Part shown: positions 31,771-40,859 of the stretch, piece by piece
Position numbering within the stretch: the first letter of the stretch is position 1
Layout: each line of letters opens with the position of its first letter
Assembly (NCBI RefSeq): GCF_020162115.1
Contig: NZ_CP083911.1
Location: 2,108,001-2,172,000, forward strand
Direction of reading: 5' to 3'
From: Tepidimonas taiwanensis
GTDB taxonomy: Bacteria > Pseudomonadota > Gammaproteobacteria > Burkholderiales > Burkholderiaceae_C
DNA: 64,000 bases
Notes under the pieces: generated by a model
The model's input: only the letters and a program-made list of their open reading frames with translations
Database searches by the model: none
Told to the model about the DNA's origin: nothing
Position numbers and translations under genes: made by a program

Positions 31771-32469
31771 TGAATCGTCGGATGACGGGGATTTGCGGGG
31801 CCGGCCGGGCCGCGCCGGTTGCGTGCGGCGGCCGGTCTGGGCCTGCAACTGCGCCAGAAACGCCGCATCGCCGACCGGCCAGCCCTTGACCGCCGCGTCG
31901 CGCAGCCGCTGCGCGTGGGCGGGCGGCAGGCCATCGTGCACCCGGCGGCGATAGGCCGCCTCGCGCGCGAACGGTGTGTCCCCCAGCGCCCACCACACCG
32001 CCGGTGCCTGCAGCCCACGCTGCGGCGCAAGGCCCACATAGTGGCGGTGGCTGGACCACGGCCACCCCTCGGGCGCCGGCGCGAGCCCGGCGCGCACCGG
32101 CTCCCCGTCCAGCCACACCAGCGCCGCGAGCAGCTCCGACGGCGCCACCACCGTGCCGCGGTAGCGCCCCTCCCACAGCGTGCCGCTGCGCCCGTGGCGC
32201 TGGTTGAAGCGCCGCACGTACGCCCGCCCCACCGCCTGCATCAGGCGCGGCAGCGCACCGTCACGCTGCGGCGTCAGCAACAGCCACACTGCATCGCGCA
32301 GCAGCGCGTAGCCGTGCAGCGCAGCGCCCTCCCGCGCCGCAGCGTCCGTCAACAGGGCCAGGAAGGCCTGCCGGTCGTCGTCATCGAAGAACACTGGCTG
32401 CCGGTTGTGCCCCTGCCACAACACCAGGTGGGGCAACCCCGTCACCGCCAGCCGCGGCTGTCGCGCCAT
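31756..32469 (-). CDS. REP-associated tyrosine transposase (RAYT) family, HUH motif lost
   Basis: A 237-residue protein of the Y1/IS200-like fold. LPHLVLWQGHNRQPVFF at the start and YVRRFNQRHGRSGTLWEGRY in the middle are clear family signatures, the latter with the expected Tyr. Active relatives read HAYVLMxNHxHLL; here it is HGYALLRDAVWLLL, so both histidines of the HUH metal site are gone. The C-terminal third (PWSSHRHYVG, ALGDTPFAREAAY) is well preserved. It has no terminal repeats and lies directly behind the MFS gene. It is probably a domesticated or dying gene rather than a mobile one. Confidence 0.82.
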   Translation of the reverse strand: MARQPRLAVTGLPHLVLWQGHNRQPVFFDDDDRQAFLALLTDAAAREGAALHGYALLRDAVWLLLTPQRDGALPRLMQAVGRAYVRRFNQRHGRSGTLWEGRYRGTVVAPSELLAALVWLDGEPVRAGLAPAPEGWPWSSHRHYVGLAPQRGLQAPAVWWALGDTPFAREAAYRRRVHDGLPPAHAQRLRDAAVKGWPVGDAAFLAQLQAQTGRRTQPARPGRPRKSPSSDDSSVPK

Positions 32470-33714
32470 TCACCGGCCCTCCATCCGTTGCGGCGGCGGA
32501 CGGTCGTGCAGCCCCATGCGGCGCTGCAGCGCAACCGCCAGCGCCGCCCCCACCCCGCAGCACGCCACGTTGACCACCCACGTCCCGTGCCAGCCCCCGA
32601 GGCGGGACGCGAGCCATGCGACCAGCGGCGGGCCCACGAACTGACCAAGGGAGGAAAGCTGCTGGACCCAGCCCACGGTCGTCGAGACGGTTTGCGGCCC
32701 CGGCGCCAACCGCACCGCCAGCGCAAACAGCGTCCCGGGCACCAGCCCGCCGAGCGCCGAAAAGACGAGCACCGCCCCATACGCCAGCGCGCCGCCGCCG
32801 GTGAACGTCCCGATGGCGCCGACCGCCATCGCCCCATACCCGCCCCACAGCAGCGTGCGCGGCGCCACCCCGCGCGCGAGCAGGCGGCCGGCGGCGATGT
32901 TGCCCGTGAGGTTGATGCCGGCAGCGAGCGCGCTGGCCCACCCCACCCGGGCGGCCGGCCAGCCCGCCTCGGTGTAAATTGTGGGCAGGAAGCCGACCAC
33001 CGCCAGCCACTGCCCGGAGTACATCAGAAACGCCGCGGCCACCAGCCACGGCCCCGGCGCCGACAGCGTCGTGCGCAACCCGCGCCACGCCGCGGCGAGC
33101 GCCGCATGGCCAACGTCCGGCCTATGTTCATCCGGCGCGACCCGGGCTCGTACCGCCAGCGCGCCACCGACCGCGAGCGCGGCCAGCAGCGCCCATGTCG
33201 GCCGCCAGCCGATGGTAGCGTAGCCGAGCGGCGCGAGCAGCAGCCCGGTTGCGGCGCCGATCGGCATGTACGCCCCCCACCAGCCCAGTGCCCGGTCGAG
33301 CAGCGGGCGCAGCGGCACCGCGCGGCGCAGCAGGCCCGGCGCCGGCAGCACCGTCATCAGAAAGCCGATCCCTTCCACCGCCCGGGTCGCGAGGAGCACC
33401 GGCGCAGCATCCGCCAACGCCCCGAGCGCACTGCCGCTGGCCAGCAGCAGCAACCCCGCCATCATCACGCGCCGCGGCCCGAGCCGGTCGGCGAGCTGGC
33501 CGAACAGCGCGCCCGCCGCCATCCCGGCGACCTGGATCATCGACAGCAGAAAACCCGCCTGCACCAGCGTCAGCCCGAGCTCGCGCGTCAGGAGCGGGAT
33601 GACCGGGGGGAGCTTGCCCACGTGCAGCGCCGCCGCGATGCCGACCGCGACGATCAGCCGCGGCTGCGCCGGCAGCGCCGCCGGGCGGAAGGACAGAGGT
33701 GCAGCCGCGGCCAT
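32470..33714 (-). CDS. MFS transporter
   Basis: A 414-residue protein with about 12 hydrophobic segments. The family loop between helices 2 and 3 reads GQLADRLGPRRVMMAGLLLL. The first helices (HVGKLPPVIPLLTRELGLTLVQAGFLLSM) resemble the CynX/NimT-type subfamily. The substrate cannot be told from the sequence. It starts 3 bp after dgt and ends against the transposase-like gene. Confidence 0.88.
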   Translation of the reverse strand: MAAAAPLSFRPAALPAQPRLIVAVGIAAALHVGKLPPVIPLLTRELGLTLVQAGFLLSMIQVAGMAAGALFGQLADRLGPRRVMMAGLLLLASGSALGALADAAPVLLATRAVEGIGFLMTVLPAPGLLRRAVPLRPLLDRALGWWGAYMPIGAATGLLLAPLGYATIGWRPTWALLAALAVGGALAVRARVAPDEHRPDVGHAALAAAWRGLRTTLSAPGPWLVAAAFLMYSGQWLAVVGFLPTIYTEAGWPAARVGWASALAAGINLTGNIAAGRLLARGVAPRTLLWGGYGAMAVGAIGTFTGGGALAYGAVLVFSALGGLVPGTLFALAVRLAPGPQTVSTTVGWVQQLSSLGQFVGPPLVAWLASRLGGWHGTWVVNVACCGVGAALAVALQRRMGLHDRPPPQRMEGR

Positions 33715-33717
33715 GCG

Positions 33718-34893
33718 TCAGGCAAACAGGCGCTCGCCGGTCAGCCGCTCGTGCTCGCGGATCGCGTAGCGGTCGGTCATCCCGGCGATATAGTCCGCCA
33801 CCTGCCGGCGCAGCGACAGACCCGCCCGCCGCGCCCCTGGGGGCAGCAACGCGGGGTCACCGCAGTACGCCCGGTACAGGTCCGCGACCACGCGCCGGGC
33901 GCGGCCGGTCGTCTCCATCACCTGCGGGTGGCGGTACAGGTGCGTCATCAGAAAACGCTTGAGCTCCGCCGATGCGGCCCGCATCCCGCCGGAGAAGCCC
34001 AGCAACGGCGGGGACGCGCACACGTCCTCCAGCGTCTGCACGCCGGCGTCACGCAGCGCCCGGCGCGTCGCGTCGATCACGTCGTACACCTGCGCGCTGA
34101 GCATGCGGCGGATGGCTTCGTACAACAGGCGCCGCCCGCGCAGCGCCGGGTGTTCGGCGAGCGCCTCGCGGCGAAAGGTCTCGAACAGCGGCACCGCCTC
34201 GAGCTGTTCCAGCGTCAGCAGACCGCTGCGCACGCCGTCGTCGATATCGTGCGCGTTGTAGGCGATCTCGTCGGCCACGTTGGCGAGCTGCGCCTCCAGC
34301 GACGGCGAGCGGCCCGTCAGAAACCGATGGCCAACACCACCGGGCTCGCGCGCCTCGAGCCACTGGGCGTTGGCGCGGGAGCAGTGTTTCAGAATCCCCT
34401 CGCGCGTCTCGAAGCACAGGTTGAGCCCGTCGAACGCGGGGTAGCGCTCCTCCAGCTCGTCGACGACCCGCAGGCTCTGCAGGTTGTGCTCGAAACCGCC
34501 GTGCGGCTCCGCCTCGCCGCGGGGCTCCTGCGCCGCCGGGCCGGTGTCCTCGTGCAGACAGGCGTTGAGCGCGTCCTGCCCCGCGTGCCCGAACGGCGTG
34601 TGCCCGAGGTCGTGCGCGAGCGCGATCGCCTCCACCAGGTCCTCGTGCAGGCCGAGCGGCCGCGCGATGCTGCGCCCGAGCTGCGCGACCTCGAGCGAGT
34701 GCGTCAGGCGGGTGCGGAACAAGTCCCCCTCATGGTTCAGGAAGACCTGGGTCTTGTACACGAGGCGCCGGAACGCCGTGCAGTGGATCACCCGGTCGCG
34801 GTCGCGCTGAAACGCATTGCGCGTCGGGGCGGGCGGCTCCGGGTGCCGGCGCCCCCGGCTGCGGTCGGGATCGCACGCGTACGGCGCCAGCAT
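33718..34893 (-). CDS. dgt: dGTP triphosphohydrolase-like HD-domain protein
   Basis: A 391-residue protein starting MLAPYACDPDRSRGRRHPEP. HD-domain metal ligands: RTRLTHSLEVAQLGR, LAHDLGHTPFGHAG, and DEIAYNAHDIDDG. The type 2 Dgt family opening DRVIHCTAFRRLVYKTQVF is intact. It cleaves dNTPs to nucleoside and tripolyphosphate. It lies 11 bp behind aroB, a typical neighbour in beta-proteobacteria. Confidence 0.94.
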   Translation of the reverse strand: MLAPYACDPDRSRGRRHPEPPAPTRNAFQRDRDRVIHCTAFRRLVYKTQVFLNHEGDLFRTRLTHSLEVAQLGRSIARPLGLHEDLVEAIALAHDLGHTPFGHAGQDALNACLHEDTGPAAQEPRGEAEPHGGFEHNLQSLRVVDELEERYPAFDGLNLCFETREGILKHCSRANAQWLEAREPGGVGHRFLTGRSPSLEAQLANVADEIAYNAHDIDDGVRSGLLTLEQLEAVPLFETFRREALAEHPALRGRRLLYEAIRRMLSAQVYDVIDATRRALRDAGVQTLEDVCASPPLLGFSGGMRAASAELKRFLMTHLYRHPQVMETTGRARRVVADLYRAYCGDPALLPPGARRAGLSLRRQVADYIAGMTDRYAIREHERLTGERLFA

Positions 34894-34904
34894 CCCGCCC
34901 CCCG

Positions 34905-36113
34905 TCACGCCGTGCAGGCGTCGATGACCTCGGCGACCAGCGCGTCCGGCACCGCCTGCAGCGTGGCGTGCCCCGCCTCGTCGACCACGACGAAGCGGAT
35001 CGCGCCGCCCTCGGCCTTCTTGTCCACGCGCATCAATTCGAGGTAACGCGCGGCGTTGTCGGACGCCAGCACCGGCGCGCGCGTCGGCAGCCCCGCCGCC
35101 GCGATCAGGCGCGTAAGGCGCTCCACATAACCGGCGGACACCCGCCCCAGCCGGTGCGACAGCGTCGCCGCCATCACCATGCCGCAGCCCACCGCCTCGC
35201 CGTGCAGCCAGGCGCCGTAGCCCAGCCCCGCTTCGATCGCGTGCCCGAAGGTGTGGCCGAAGTTCAGGATCGCGCGCAACCCGGACTCGCGCTCGTCCTG
35301 CCCCACGACCGCGGCCTTGATCTCGCAGCTGCGCCGCACGGCCAGCGCGACCGCTGCCGGCTCCCGGGCGACCAGCGCCGCGATGTGCGCCTCGATCCAG
35401 CCGAGAAACGCGGGATCCGCGATCGGCCCGTACTTGATCACCTCCGCCAGCCCGGCGCTGAACTCGCGCGCAGGCAGTGTCGAGAGCGTGTCGAGGTCGC
35501 ACACCACCCGCACCGGCTGGTAGAACGCGCCGATCATGTTCTTGCCCAGCGGGTGGTTGATCGCCGTCTTGCCACCGACCGAGGAATCCACCTGCGCCAG
35601 CAGCGTCGTCGGCACCTGCACGAACGGCACGCCGCGCATGTAACACGCGGCGGCAAACCCGGTCATGTCGCCGATCACCCCGCCGCCCAATGCGAACAGC
35701 ACCGTCTTGCGGTCGCAGGCCTCGGCCAGCAGTGCATCGAAAATGCGGTTCAGCGTCGGCCAGTCCTTGTGCGCCTCGCCGTCCGGGAGCACCACCTCCA
35801 GCACCCGGCCGTAGTGGGGCGCGAGCGCCGCGCGCAGCCGCGGGGCATAGAGCGGCCCCACGGTCTCGTTGGTCACGATGACCGCCGTCGACGCCCGGGG
35901 CAGCCCGGCCCACGTCGCTGGAGCGTCCAACAGACCCGGCCCGATCAGGATCGGGTAGCTGCGCTCCCCCAGGTCGATCGTGACCGTGTGCAACACACCC
36001 GGTGGCGCCGCGCCGCGGACGGCCGGTATGCCGGTGGGATCGGCGGTCGGGACGGTCGCGTGCGCCGCGTTCGCGCGGTGTGGGGTTTCGATACCGGTAG
36101 CGGCAGTGTCCAT
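34905..36113 (-). CDS. aroB: 3-dehydroquinate synthase
   Basis: A 402-residue protein, second step of the shikimate pathway. NAD and metal sites: FALGGGVIGDMTGFAAACYMRG, QVDSSVGGKTAINHP, EVIKYGPI, and HTFGHAIEAGLGYGAWLHGEAV with the zinc histidines. The first ~40 residues are Ala/Thr/Pro-rich and outside the family core; the start could be later. A 170-bp gap with no recognisable gene separates it from aroK. Confidence 0.96.
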   Translation of the reverse strand: MDTAATGIETPHRANAAHATVPTADPTGIPAVRGAAPPGVLHTVTIDLGERSYPILIGPGLLDAPATWAGLPRASTAVIVTNETVGPLYAPRLRAALAPHYGRVLEVVLPDGEAHKDWPTLNRIFDALLAEACDRKTVLFALGGGVIGDMTGFAAACYMRGVPFVQVPTTLLAQVDSSVGGKTAINHPLGKNMIGAFYQPVRVVCDLDTLSTLPAREFSAGLAEVIKYGPIADPAFLGWIEAHIAALVAREPAAVALAVRRSCEIKAAVVGQDERESGLRAILNFGHTFGHAIEAGLGYGAWLHGEAVGCGMVMAATLSHRLGRVSAGYVERLTRLIAAAGLPTRAPVLASDNAARYLELMRVDKKAEGGAIRFVVVDEAGHATLQAVPDALVAEVIDACTA

Positions 36114-36283
36114 GACTCAGAGTGTAGCCGGCGCCTGCCGTCACGCGCCAAGGCAGTAGGCGGCACGCGGGGCCATTGGCGGGTACCAGCGCCTGCAGCG
36201 AACGGCTGGGGTCACGAGCCGAGCGAATGACCACGAAACCACGCGGACCACACACGAACTGCGCACGGACCGGGCGGGCTGCT

Positions 36284-36868
36284 TCAGCCTCCGCGATGTG
36301 CGCTCTCCTCGGCAGCCGAGGCTGCGCCATCGCCGGTGCCGGGAAATGCCTCAGCACCTGAGAGCTCGAGCTGCATCAGGATCATGTTGACCAGCGTCGC
36401 CACCGACGGCCGCCCGGTTTCGATCACATAGTGCGCCGTCTCCCGGTACAGCGGATCGCGCGCCGCGTACAGCTCCCGCAGGCGGGAGAGCGGGTCGGTC
36501 ACCTGCAGCAGCGGGCGCGTGCGGTCGTGCCGCAGGCGGCGGCTCAGCTCATCGGGCGTGGAGCGCAGGTAGAACACCCGCCCCCGTTGCCGCAGCCGCC
36601 GCCGGTTCGCGGGCCGCAGCACCGCGCCGCCCCCAGTCGAAAGCACGCACGCCGCCCCCAGCGTCAGCTCGTCGATCACCGCCTCCTCGATATCACGAAA
36701 CGCGGCCTCCCCCTCGCGCTCGAAAAACGCGCGGATGCTGCAGCCGATGCGCTCCTCGATGACCTGGTCGGAATCGACGAACGGGAGCTGCAGCCGCCGC
36801 GCCAGCTGCCGCCCGACAGTGGTCTTGCCGGCGCCGGGGAGGCCGATTAAAAAAACGCCCGGGATCAT
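36284..36868 (-). CDS. aroK: Shikimate kinase
   Basis: A 194-residue P-loop kinase. Walker A GLPGAGKTTVGRQ is at about 9-21, the Asp motif DSDQVIEERIG, and the substrate-binding GGGAV. The lid region RTPDELSRRLRHDRTRPLL carries the arginines. It phosphorylates shikimate. It follows the pil genes and precedes aroB, as in many proteobacteria. The hairpin GAGGGG/CCCCTC at 36878-36897 upstream lacks a T run. Confidence 0.95.
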   Translation of the reverse strand: MIPGVFLIGLPGAGKTTVGRQLARRLQLPFVDSDQVIEERIGCSIRAFFEREGEAAFRDIEEAVIDELTLGAACVLSTGGGAVLRPANRRRLRQRGRVFYLRSTPDELSRRLRHDRTRPLLQVTDPLSRLRELYAARDPLYRETAHYVIETGRPSVATLVNMILMQLELSGAEAFPGTGDGAASAAEESAHRGG

Positions 36869-36910
36869 CCGTGGTAGGAGGGGGAATTTACCCCTCTCCC
36901 GTTACGGTTA

Positions 36911-38083
36911 TTATTGGGGGCAATTATCCGTAGCGCTTTTGTTGCCATTATCGCGCACCGTTACGGTCGCCGTGCCAACCGATCCGTTGCTGTCGATCAC
37001 CGTGATAACCACATTTTGATCCTCTGCAACGCACCCCGTTACCGCTCCGACAAACGAACCATTCGTCCGAATGGTACCGTCCGCGTTGAACGTGGGCGGC
37101 GTGATGCCGGAAACTGCCACCAAGGTCGGATTGCTGCTAAGAACCGTGAGGTTCCCTCGCGCGCCCGTGACGACACTGAACGAAATCGAACCCCCAGAAT
37201 TTTCACCCACAGTAACCGTGGACGGCGACACCCGAATTTGCGTCGTGGCGGTGTTGACCGTGACTTTGGTTTTTACCGTTTTGCCGGTCGCGTCCGCAAA
37301 CACCACATCGACATCCCCGGTCGCCAGCAGCCCCGTGATCTCGAAAGTGTCGTCCGTACCCGCCAGCGGCCGCACCTGAATGGCGGCGGGGATCCCTCCG
37401 GCGATCGAATAGGGTTTTTGACCGCCCGACAACACGACCGAGGCCGGAATACCAGCCGGCAGCGTCAAACTATCCGACGAGATGCGCAGCTCCGGAGAAC
37501 CGACCGATACCGCGACGGTCAACTCTTTCCCCGCCGCATCACGAATGCGGACGTTGGTCGTGCCGATCGCTTGCCCCTCGATGCGCCACTGTTCCGCATC
37601 CAGTTGCGTCACGGTCGCGACGAGCACGTTGTCCCCGGTAATCGTGTAAGGCTTGACACCTCCGGCTACACGAAACACGCGCGCTTGCGACGGGCCCACG
37701 CCGATCGACAGGTTCGCCGGTGCCGTGGTGTAGAGCGGAACACTGGTACCAACGGTCACCGCTATCGTCACGCTGGCCCCCTGGTTGTCCCGCACGACGA
37801 CATTGGCCGATGCCCCTGCCGTGACGCCGCCGACGACGAGCGTGCTGCCGTCCATCGCCGCGGCGACCAGGGCGGCTTCAGAACTGACCGCACGGTAAGG
37901 CGGAACCCCCCCCGTGACCGGGATGAACCGCGACTCGCCGGGCAAGACGGTCAGCGCGGTCAGTCCGCCGACCGACAAATCACCCGCATTCGGGTTTTTT
38001 CCTGGCGAGCCTCCGCCGCCTCCACAGGCCGCCAACAAGCCCATCACGATGACCGCCAAACACCATTCGACCCATTTCTTCAT
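36911..38083 (-). CDS. Repeat-domain lipoprotein encoded in the pilMNOPQ operon
   Basis: A 390-residue protein with the lipobox GLLAAC (C20), followed by Gly5 and a short linker. The rest is four to five consecutive beta-rich units of about 80-90 residues, each with a hydrophobic strand, a GG(V/Q)xPYxx turn (GGVPPYRAVS, GGVKPYTITG, GGQKPYSIAG) and a closing VxDxxGxxxTxxVxV strand. This is the pattern of bacterial Ig-like domains. GGAG lies 7 nt before the chosen ATG. It starts 29 bp behind pilQ without a terminator between. I do not recognise a named family. It may support the secretin or display on the outer membrane; that is inference. Confidence 0.75.
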   Translation of the reverse strand: MKKWVEWCLAVIVMGLLAACGGGGGSPGKNPNAGDLSVGGLTALTVLPGESRFIPVTGGVPPYRAVSSEAALVAAAMDGSTLVVGGVTAGASANVVVRDNQGASVTIAVTVGTSVPLYTTAPANLSIGVGPSQARVFRVAGGVKPYTITGDNVLVATVTQLDAEQWRIEGQAIGTTNVRIRDAAGKELTVAVSVGSPELRISSDSLTLPAGIPASVVLSGGQKPYSIAGGIPAAIQVRPLAGTDDTFEITGLLATGDVDVVFADATGKTVKTKVTVNTATTQIRVSPSTVTVGENSGGSISFSVVTGARGNLTVLSSNPTLVAVSGITPPTFNADGTIRTNGSFVGAVTGCVAEDQNVVITVIDSNGSVGTATVTVRDNGNKSATDNCPQ

Positions 38084-38112
38084 TTTTGACTCCAGAGAAT
38101 GCATACACTCAC

Positions 38113-40311
38113 TCAGCGAGACGAGCCCCCATCATCCACGATCACCGGGGTTATAAAGATGAGGGTCTCCGTTTTTGCCGCACTGTTGCTCCGCGTTTTA
38201 AACAGGTTGCCCAGAACCGGAACGTCACCCAGAACAGGTACTTTGTCGACCGACTGCGTCTCCTCCTGCTCAAAAATCCCACCGATCATGACGGTACCGC
38301 CATTTTCCACCATGACCTCCGTGTCGATTTCTTTGACAGCCAGCTGGGGCCCCGCATCGGTAATACCGATCAATCGATTCTTCGTAGCCTTGATCTTCAG
38401 CAGCACCTGTCCAGATGGCGTGATCTGCGGCGTCACATCCAGCAACAGATTCGCGTCGATGGTTTCTACAACGTCTTCGATTTGGCCTTGCGCGTTCGTG
38501 CGGCGACGAATGAACCTGAGTTGATCGCCCTGCTTGATCGTCGCCTTGTTCAAATCCCCCGTAACGATACGGGGACTGGAAACGACTCGCCCCTGATTAT
38601 CAGACTCGAGCGCCGAGATCTCTAGATTGAGAAATCGGTTTGCTGCCGGGTTGAACAACGCCAACGCAAATTTTGGCACATCTGCGACCCTGTCTGACTT
38701 TGCCGGAAGATTGACAAAAGTCGTATTCGCGTTGGTCAACGCCCCGGCGCTTTCGCGCGTGGTGGCTGTAACCGCGTCATATGACCCGCCGATCGCGATC
38801 CGGTTGTTGCCGCCTACGGAATATCCGGCATCCCCCCCTCGCACACCACGCAAGTCCGCCCCACCCAGACGGACACCCAGTGTTTTACCGAATCCCTCCC
38901 GGGCTTCAACAATGCGCGCCTGGATCATCACTTGCCGTTTGCTCGTGTCCACGCGCCGGATGTAATCCCGAACCGCGTCCAACCGTCCGGAAACATCCGT
39001 CACAAACAACTGGTTCGTTCGGCTGTCGGCAATTACCGAACCACGCGAGGACAGAAGCCGATTGGTCGTCTGGTTATCCCCTGCGCCTGCAGCAACGCCA
39101 TCTTTCAACGTTTTTGCAACTTCCTCCGCCTTGGCGAAATTCAGGCGAAACACTTCGGTGCGCAACGGCTCAAGCTCTTCGAGCTTTTTGTTCACCTCCC
39201 GCTGCGCCAGGGCTTCGGCGTCTAGGTCCTTTTTCGGTGCCACGCGGATCACGTTGCCCGTCTTCGTCATCCCCAGCCCCTTGGCCTCGAGGATGATGTC
39301 GAGGGCCTGGTCCCACGGCACGTCTTTCAAGCGCAGTGTCAGGTTGCCCTGCACCGCATCGCTGGTGATGATGTTGAAGTTCGTGAAGTCGGCGATGACC
39401 TGCAGCAGCGAGCGCACGTCGATGTTCTGAAAGTTCAACGACAGTTTTTCGCCGGTGTACTTGGGCCCCTGCACCAGCTTGTTGGGGTCGGCCTTGACGG
39501 GCCGTACCTCGAGGACGAAGCGGTTGTCGCTCTGGTAGGCCGAGTGTTCCCACTCGCCAGTCGGCTCGACGACGAGGCGCACGCGCTCACCGGCCTGGGT
39601 GGCGGTGATGGTGCGCACGGGCGTGCCAAAGTCCGCGACGTCCAGGCGGCGACGCAACCCCTCCGGCAGCGAGGTGCGCAGGAACTCCACGATCAAGCTA
39701 CGGCCCTGGGGACGGATATCGACGCTCGTTTGCGGGTTGGCGAGTTCGACGATGACGCGCCCGGTGCCCTCGTCCCCGCGGCGGAAGTCGATGTCGCGCA
39801 GCGCCGCCGCCGCGGCGCCCGCACCGCCACCCGCGTCGAACGTCGGCGGGCTGTTGTCGGATCGCGCCGCCGCTACGCTGGCGGGGGTGTCGGCAGGCCG
39901 CAGCGTCAGCAACAGCGTCGTGCCCTGTACACGCGTCTCGTAGGGAACGGACCGGTTGAGATTCAGGACGATACGGGTCCGATCCGCCGCCTCCAGCACC
40001 CGTAAGGCACGCAGGACGCCCTGATTGACCTCGATGACGCTTTGCCCGCTCGCGTTACGGACCGCGGGCAGATCCAGCGACACCCGTGGCGGCGTCTGGA
40101 TTGCAAAACTCGCCGGCGCCACCGACAAGGGCTCCGTCGTTTCGATGCGGACAACCTCCGCGTCGCCCGCCACCGAGGCTGTGATCGCCCGTATCGCAGG
40201 CTGCGCCAGCGCCATACCGCTGGCCAACAGACCGACGTACGCGAACGTAAACCCGAGCAACCACCGCATCCTTCGCACCCCCCTGTTAACCGCAGGATAT
40301 TCCTTGATCAT
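38113..40311 (-). CDS. pilQ: Type IV pilus secretin PilQ
   Basis: A 732-residue outer-membrane secretin. After a signal (LLGFTFAYVGLLASGMALAQ) come two AMIN-type domains (about 30-270), the STN/N0 domain (LSLNFQNIDVRSLLQVIADF), an N1 domain (RTEVFRLNFAKAEEVAKTL), and the secretin barrel ending in VPVLGDVPVLGNLFKTR, the family hallmark. The start was set at the ATG that overlaps the pilP stop by 4 bp. The 3' half uses visibly less GC than the 5' half. Confidence 0.96.
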   Translation of the reverse strand: MIKEYPAVNRGVRRMRWLLGFTFAYVGLLASGMALAQPAIRAITASVAGDAEVVRIETTEPLSVAPASFAIQTPPRVSLDLPAVRNASGQSVIEVNQGVLRALRVLEAADRTRIVLNLNRSVPYETRVQGTTLLLTLRPADTPASVAAARSDNSPPTFDAGGGAGAAAAALRDIDFRRGDEGTGRVIVELANPQTSVDIRPQGRSLIVEFLRTSLPEGLRRRLDVADFGTPVRTITATQAGERVRLVVEPTGEWEHSAYQSDNRFVLEVRPVKADPNKLVQGPKYTGEKLSLNFQNIDVRSLLQVIADFTNFNIITSDAVQGNLTLRLKDVPWDQALDIILEAKGLGMTKTGNVIRVAPKKDLDAEALAQREVNKKLEELEPLRTEVFRLNFAKAEEVAKTLKDGVAAGAGDNQTTNRLLSSRGSVIADSRTNQLFVTDVSGRLDAVRDYIRRVDTSKRQVMIQARIVEAREGFGKTLGVRLGGADLRGVRGGDAGYSVGGNNRIAIGGSYDAVTATTRESAGALTNANTTFVNLPAKSDRVADVPKFALALFNPAANRFLNLEISALESDNQGRVVSSPRIVTGDLNKATIKQGDQLRFIRRRTNAQGQIEDVVETIDANLLLDVTPQITPSGQVLLKIKATKNRLIGITDAGPQLAVKEIDTEVMVENGGTVMIGGIFEQEETQSVDKVPVLGDVPVLGNLFKTRSNSAAKTETLIFITPVIVDDGGSSR

Positions 40312-40859
40312 GGCTTGGCTTCCTGAAGCTGCAGCGACGCGGTGCGTTCGACCCACTCGCCTGCAGCGTCTTGTACGATTTCCTTGAGCACCACCTCGGA
40401 CTCGGTGATCCGCGTCACGCGCCCGAGGTTTTGCCCCAAACGGGCACCCACGACCACCTGGTGCAGTTCACCGTTGACGCGAATGAGCGCGACGCGCCGC
40501 GCCCCTTTTTGCAGTATGCCCACCATCTCCATCGCATCGAGCGGAAATTGCTCCAGCGGCTCACGCGGCCGGTTCCGCTCCGCATCGAGCAAACGCGCGG
40601 TCGCACTGTCCGCCTGAAGGCGCAACACGCGCGCCAACCGTTCGTCCGAAAACGGCGACAACAGCTCCGCTGCCCCGTAGGGTTCAGGTCGAAATGCCAC
40701 CGGTGCCGGCACAGGCTCCGGTTTCCGCGGCGCGATTTGGCGCTGCGCCTCCATCCATTGGCGCACGTCGGCGTCGTCAGCCCCCATGCACCCCGAAAAC
40801 AGCGACAGACCGCCGACAGCGCACCACACGACGACTGCACGCCTCCATTGCCCCGTCAC
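40308..40859 (-). CDS. pilP: Type IV pilus assembly lipoprotein PilP
   Basis: A 183-residue protein starting with GTG, overlapping the pilO stop. The lipobox LFSGC gives C24. A flexible Pro-rich linker precedes the HR domain (LEQFPLDAMEMVGILQKGARRVALIRVNG, GQNLGRVTRITESEVVLKEI). PilP links the PilNO platform to PilQ. Confidence 0.94.
   Translation of the reverse strand: MTGQWRRAVVVWCAVGGLSLFSGCMGADDADVRQWMEAQRQIAPRKPEPVPAPVAFRPEPYGAAELLSPFSDERLARVLRLQADSATARLLDAERNRPREPLEQFPLDAMEMVGILQKGARRVALIRVNGELHQVVVGARLGQNLGRVTRITESEVVLKEIVQDAAGEWVERTASLQLQEAKP

Noticed and set aside
36914..38089. A 391-codon plus-strand frame opposite the pil-operon lipoprotein
   Set aside because: The minus-strand product has a lipobox, a Shine-Dalgarno and regular repeats; the plus-strand product is Arg/Asp-rich without motifs.
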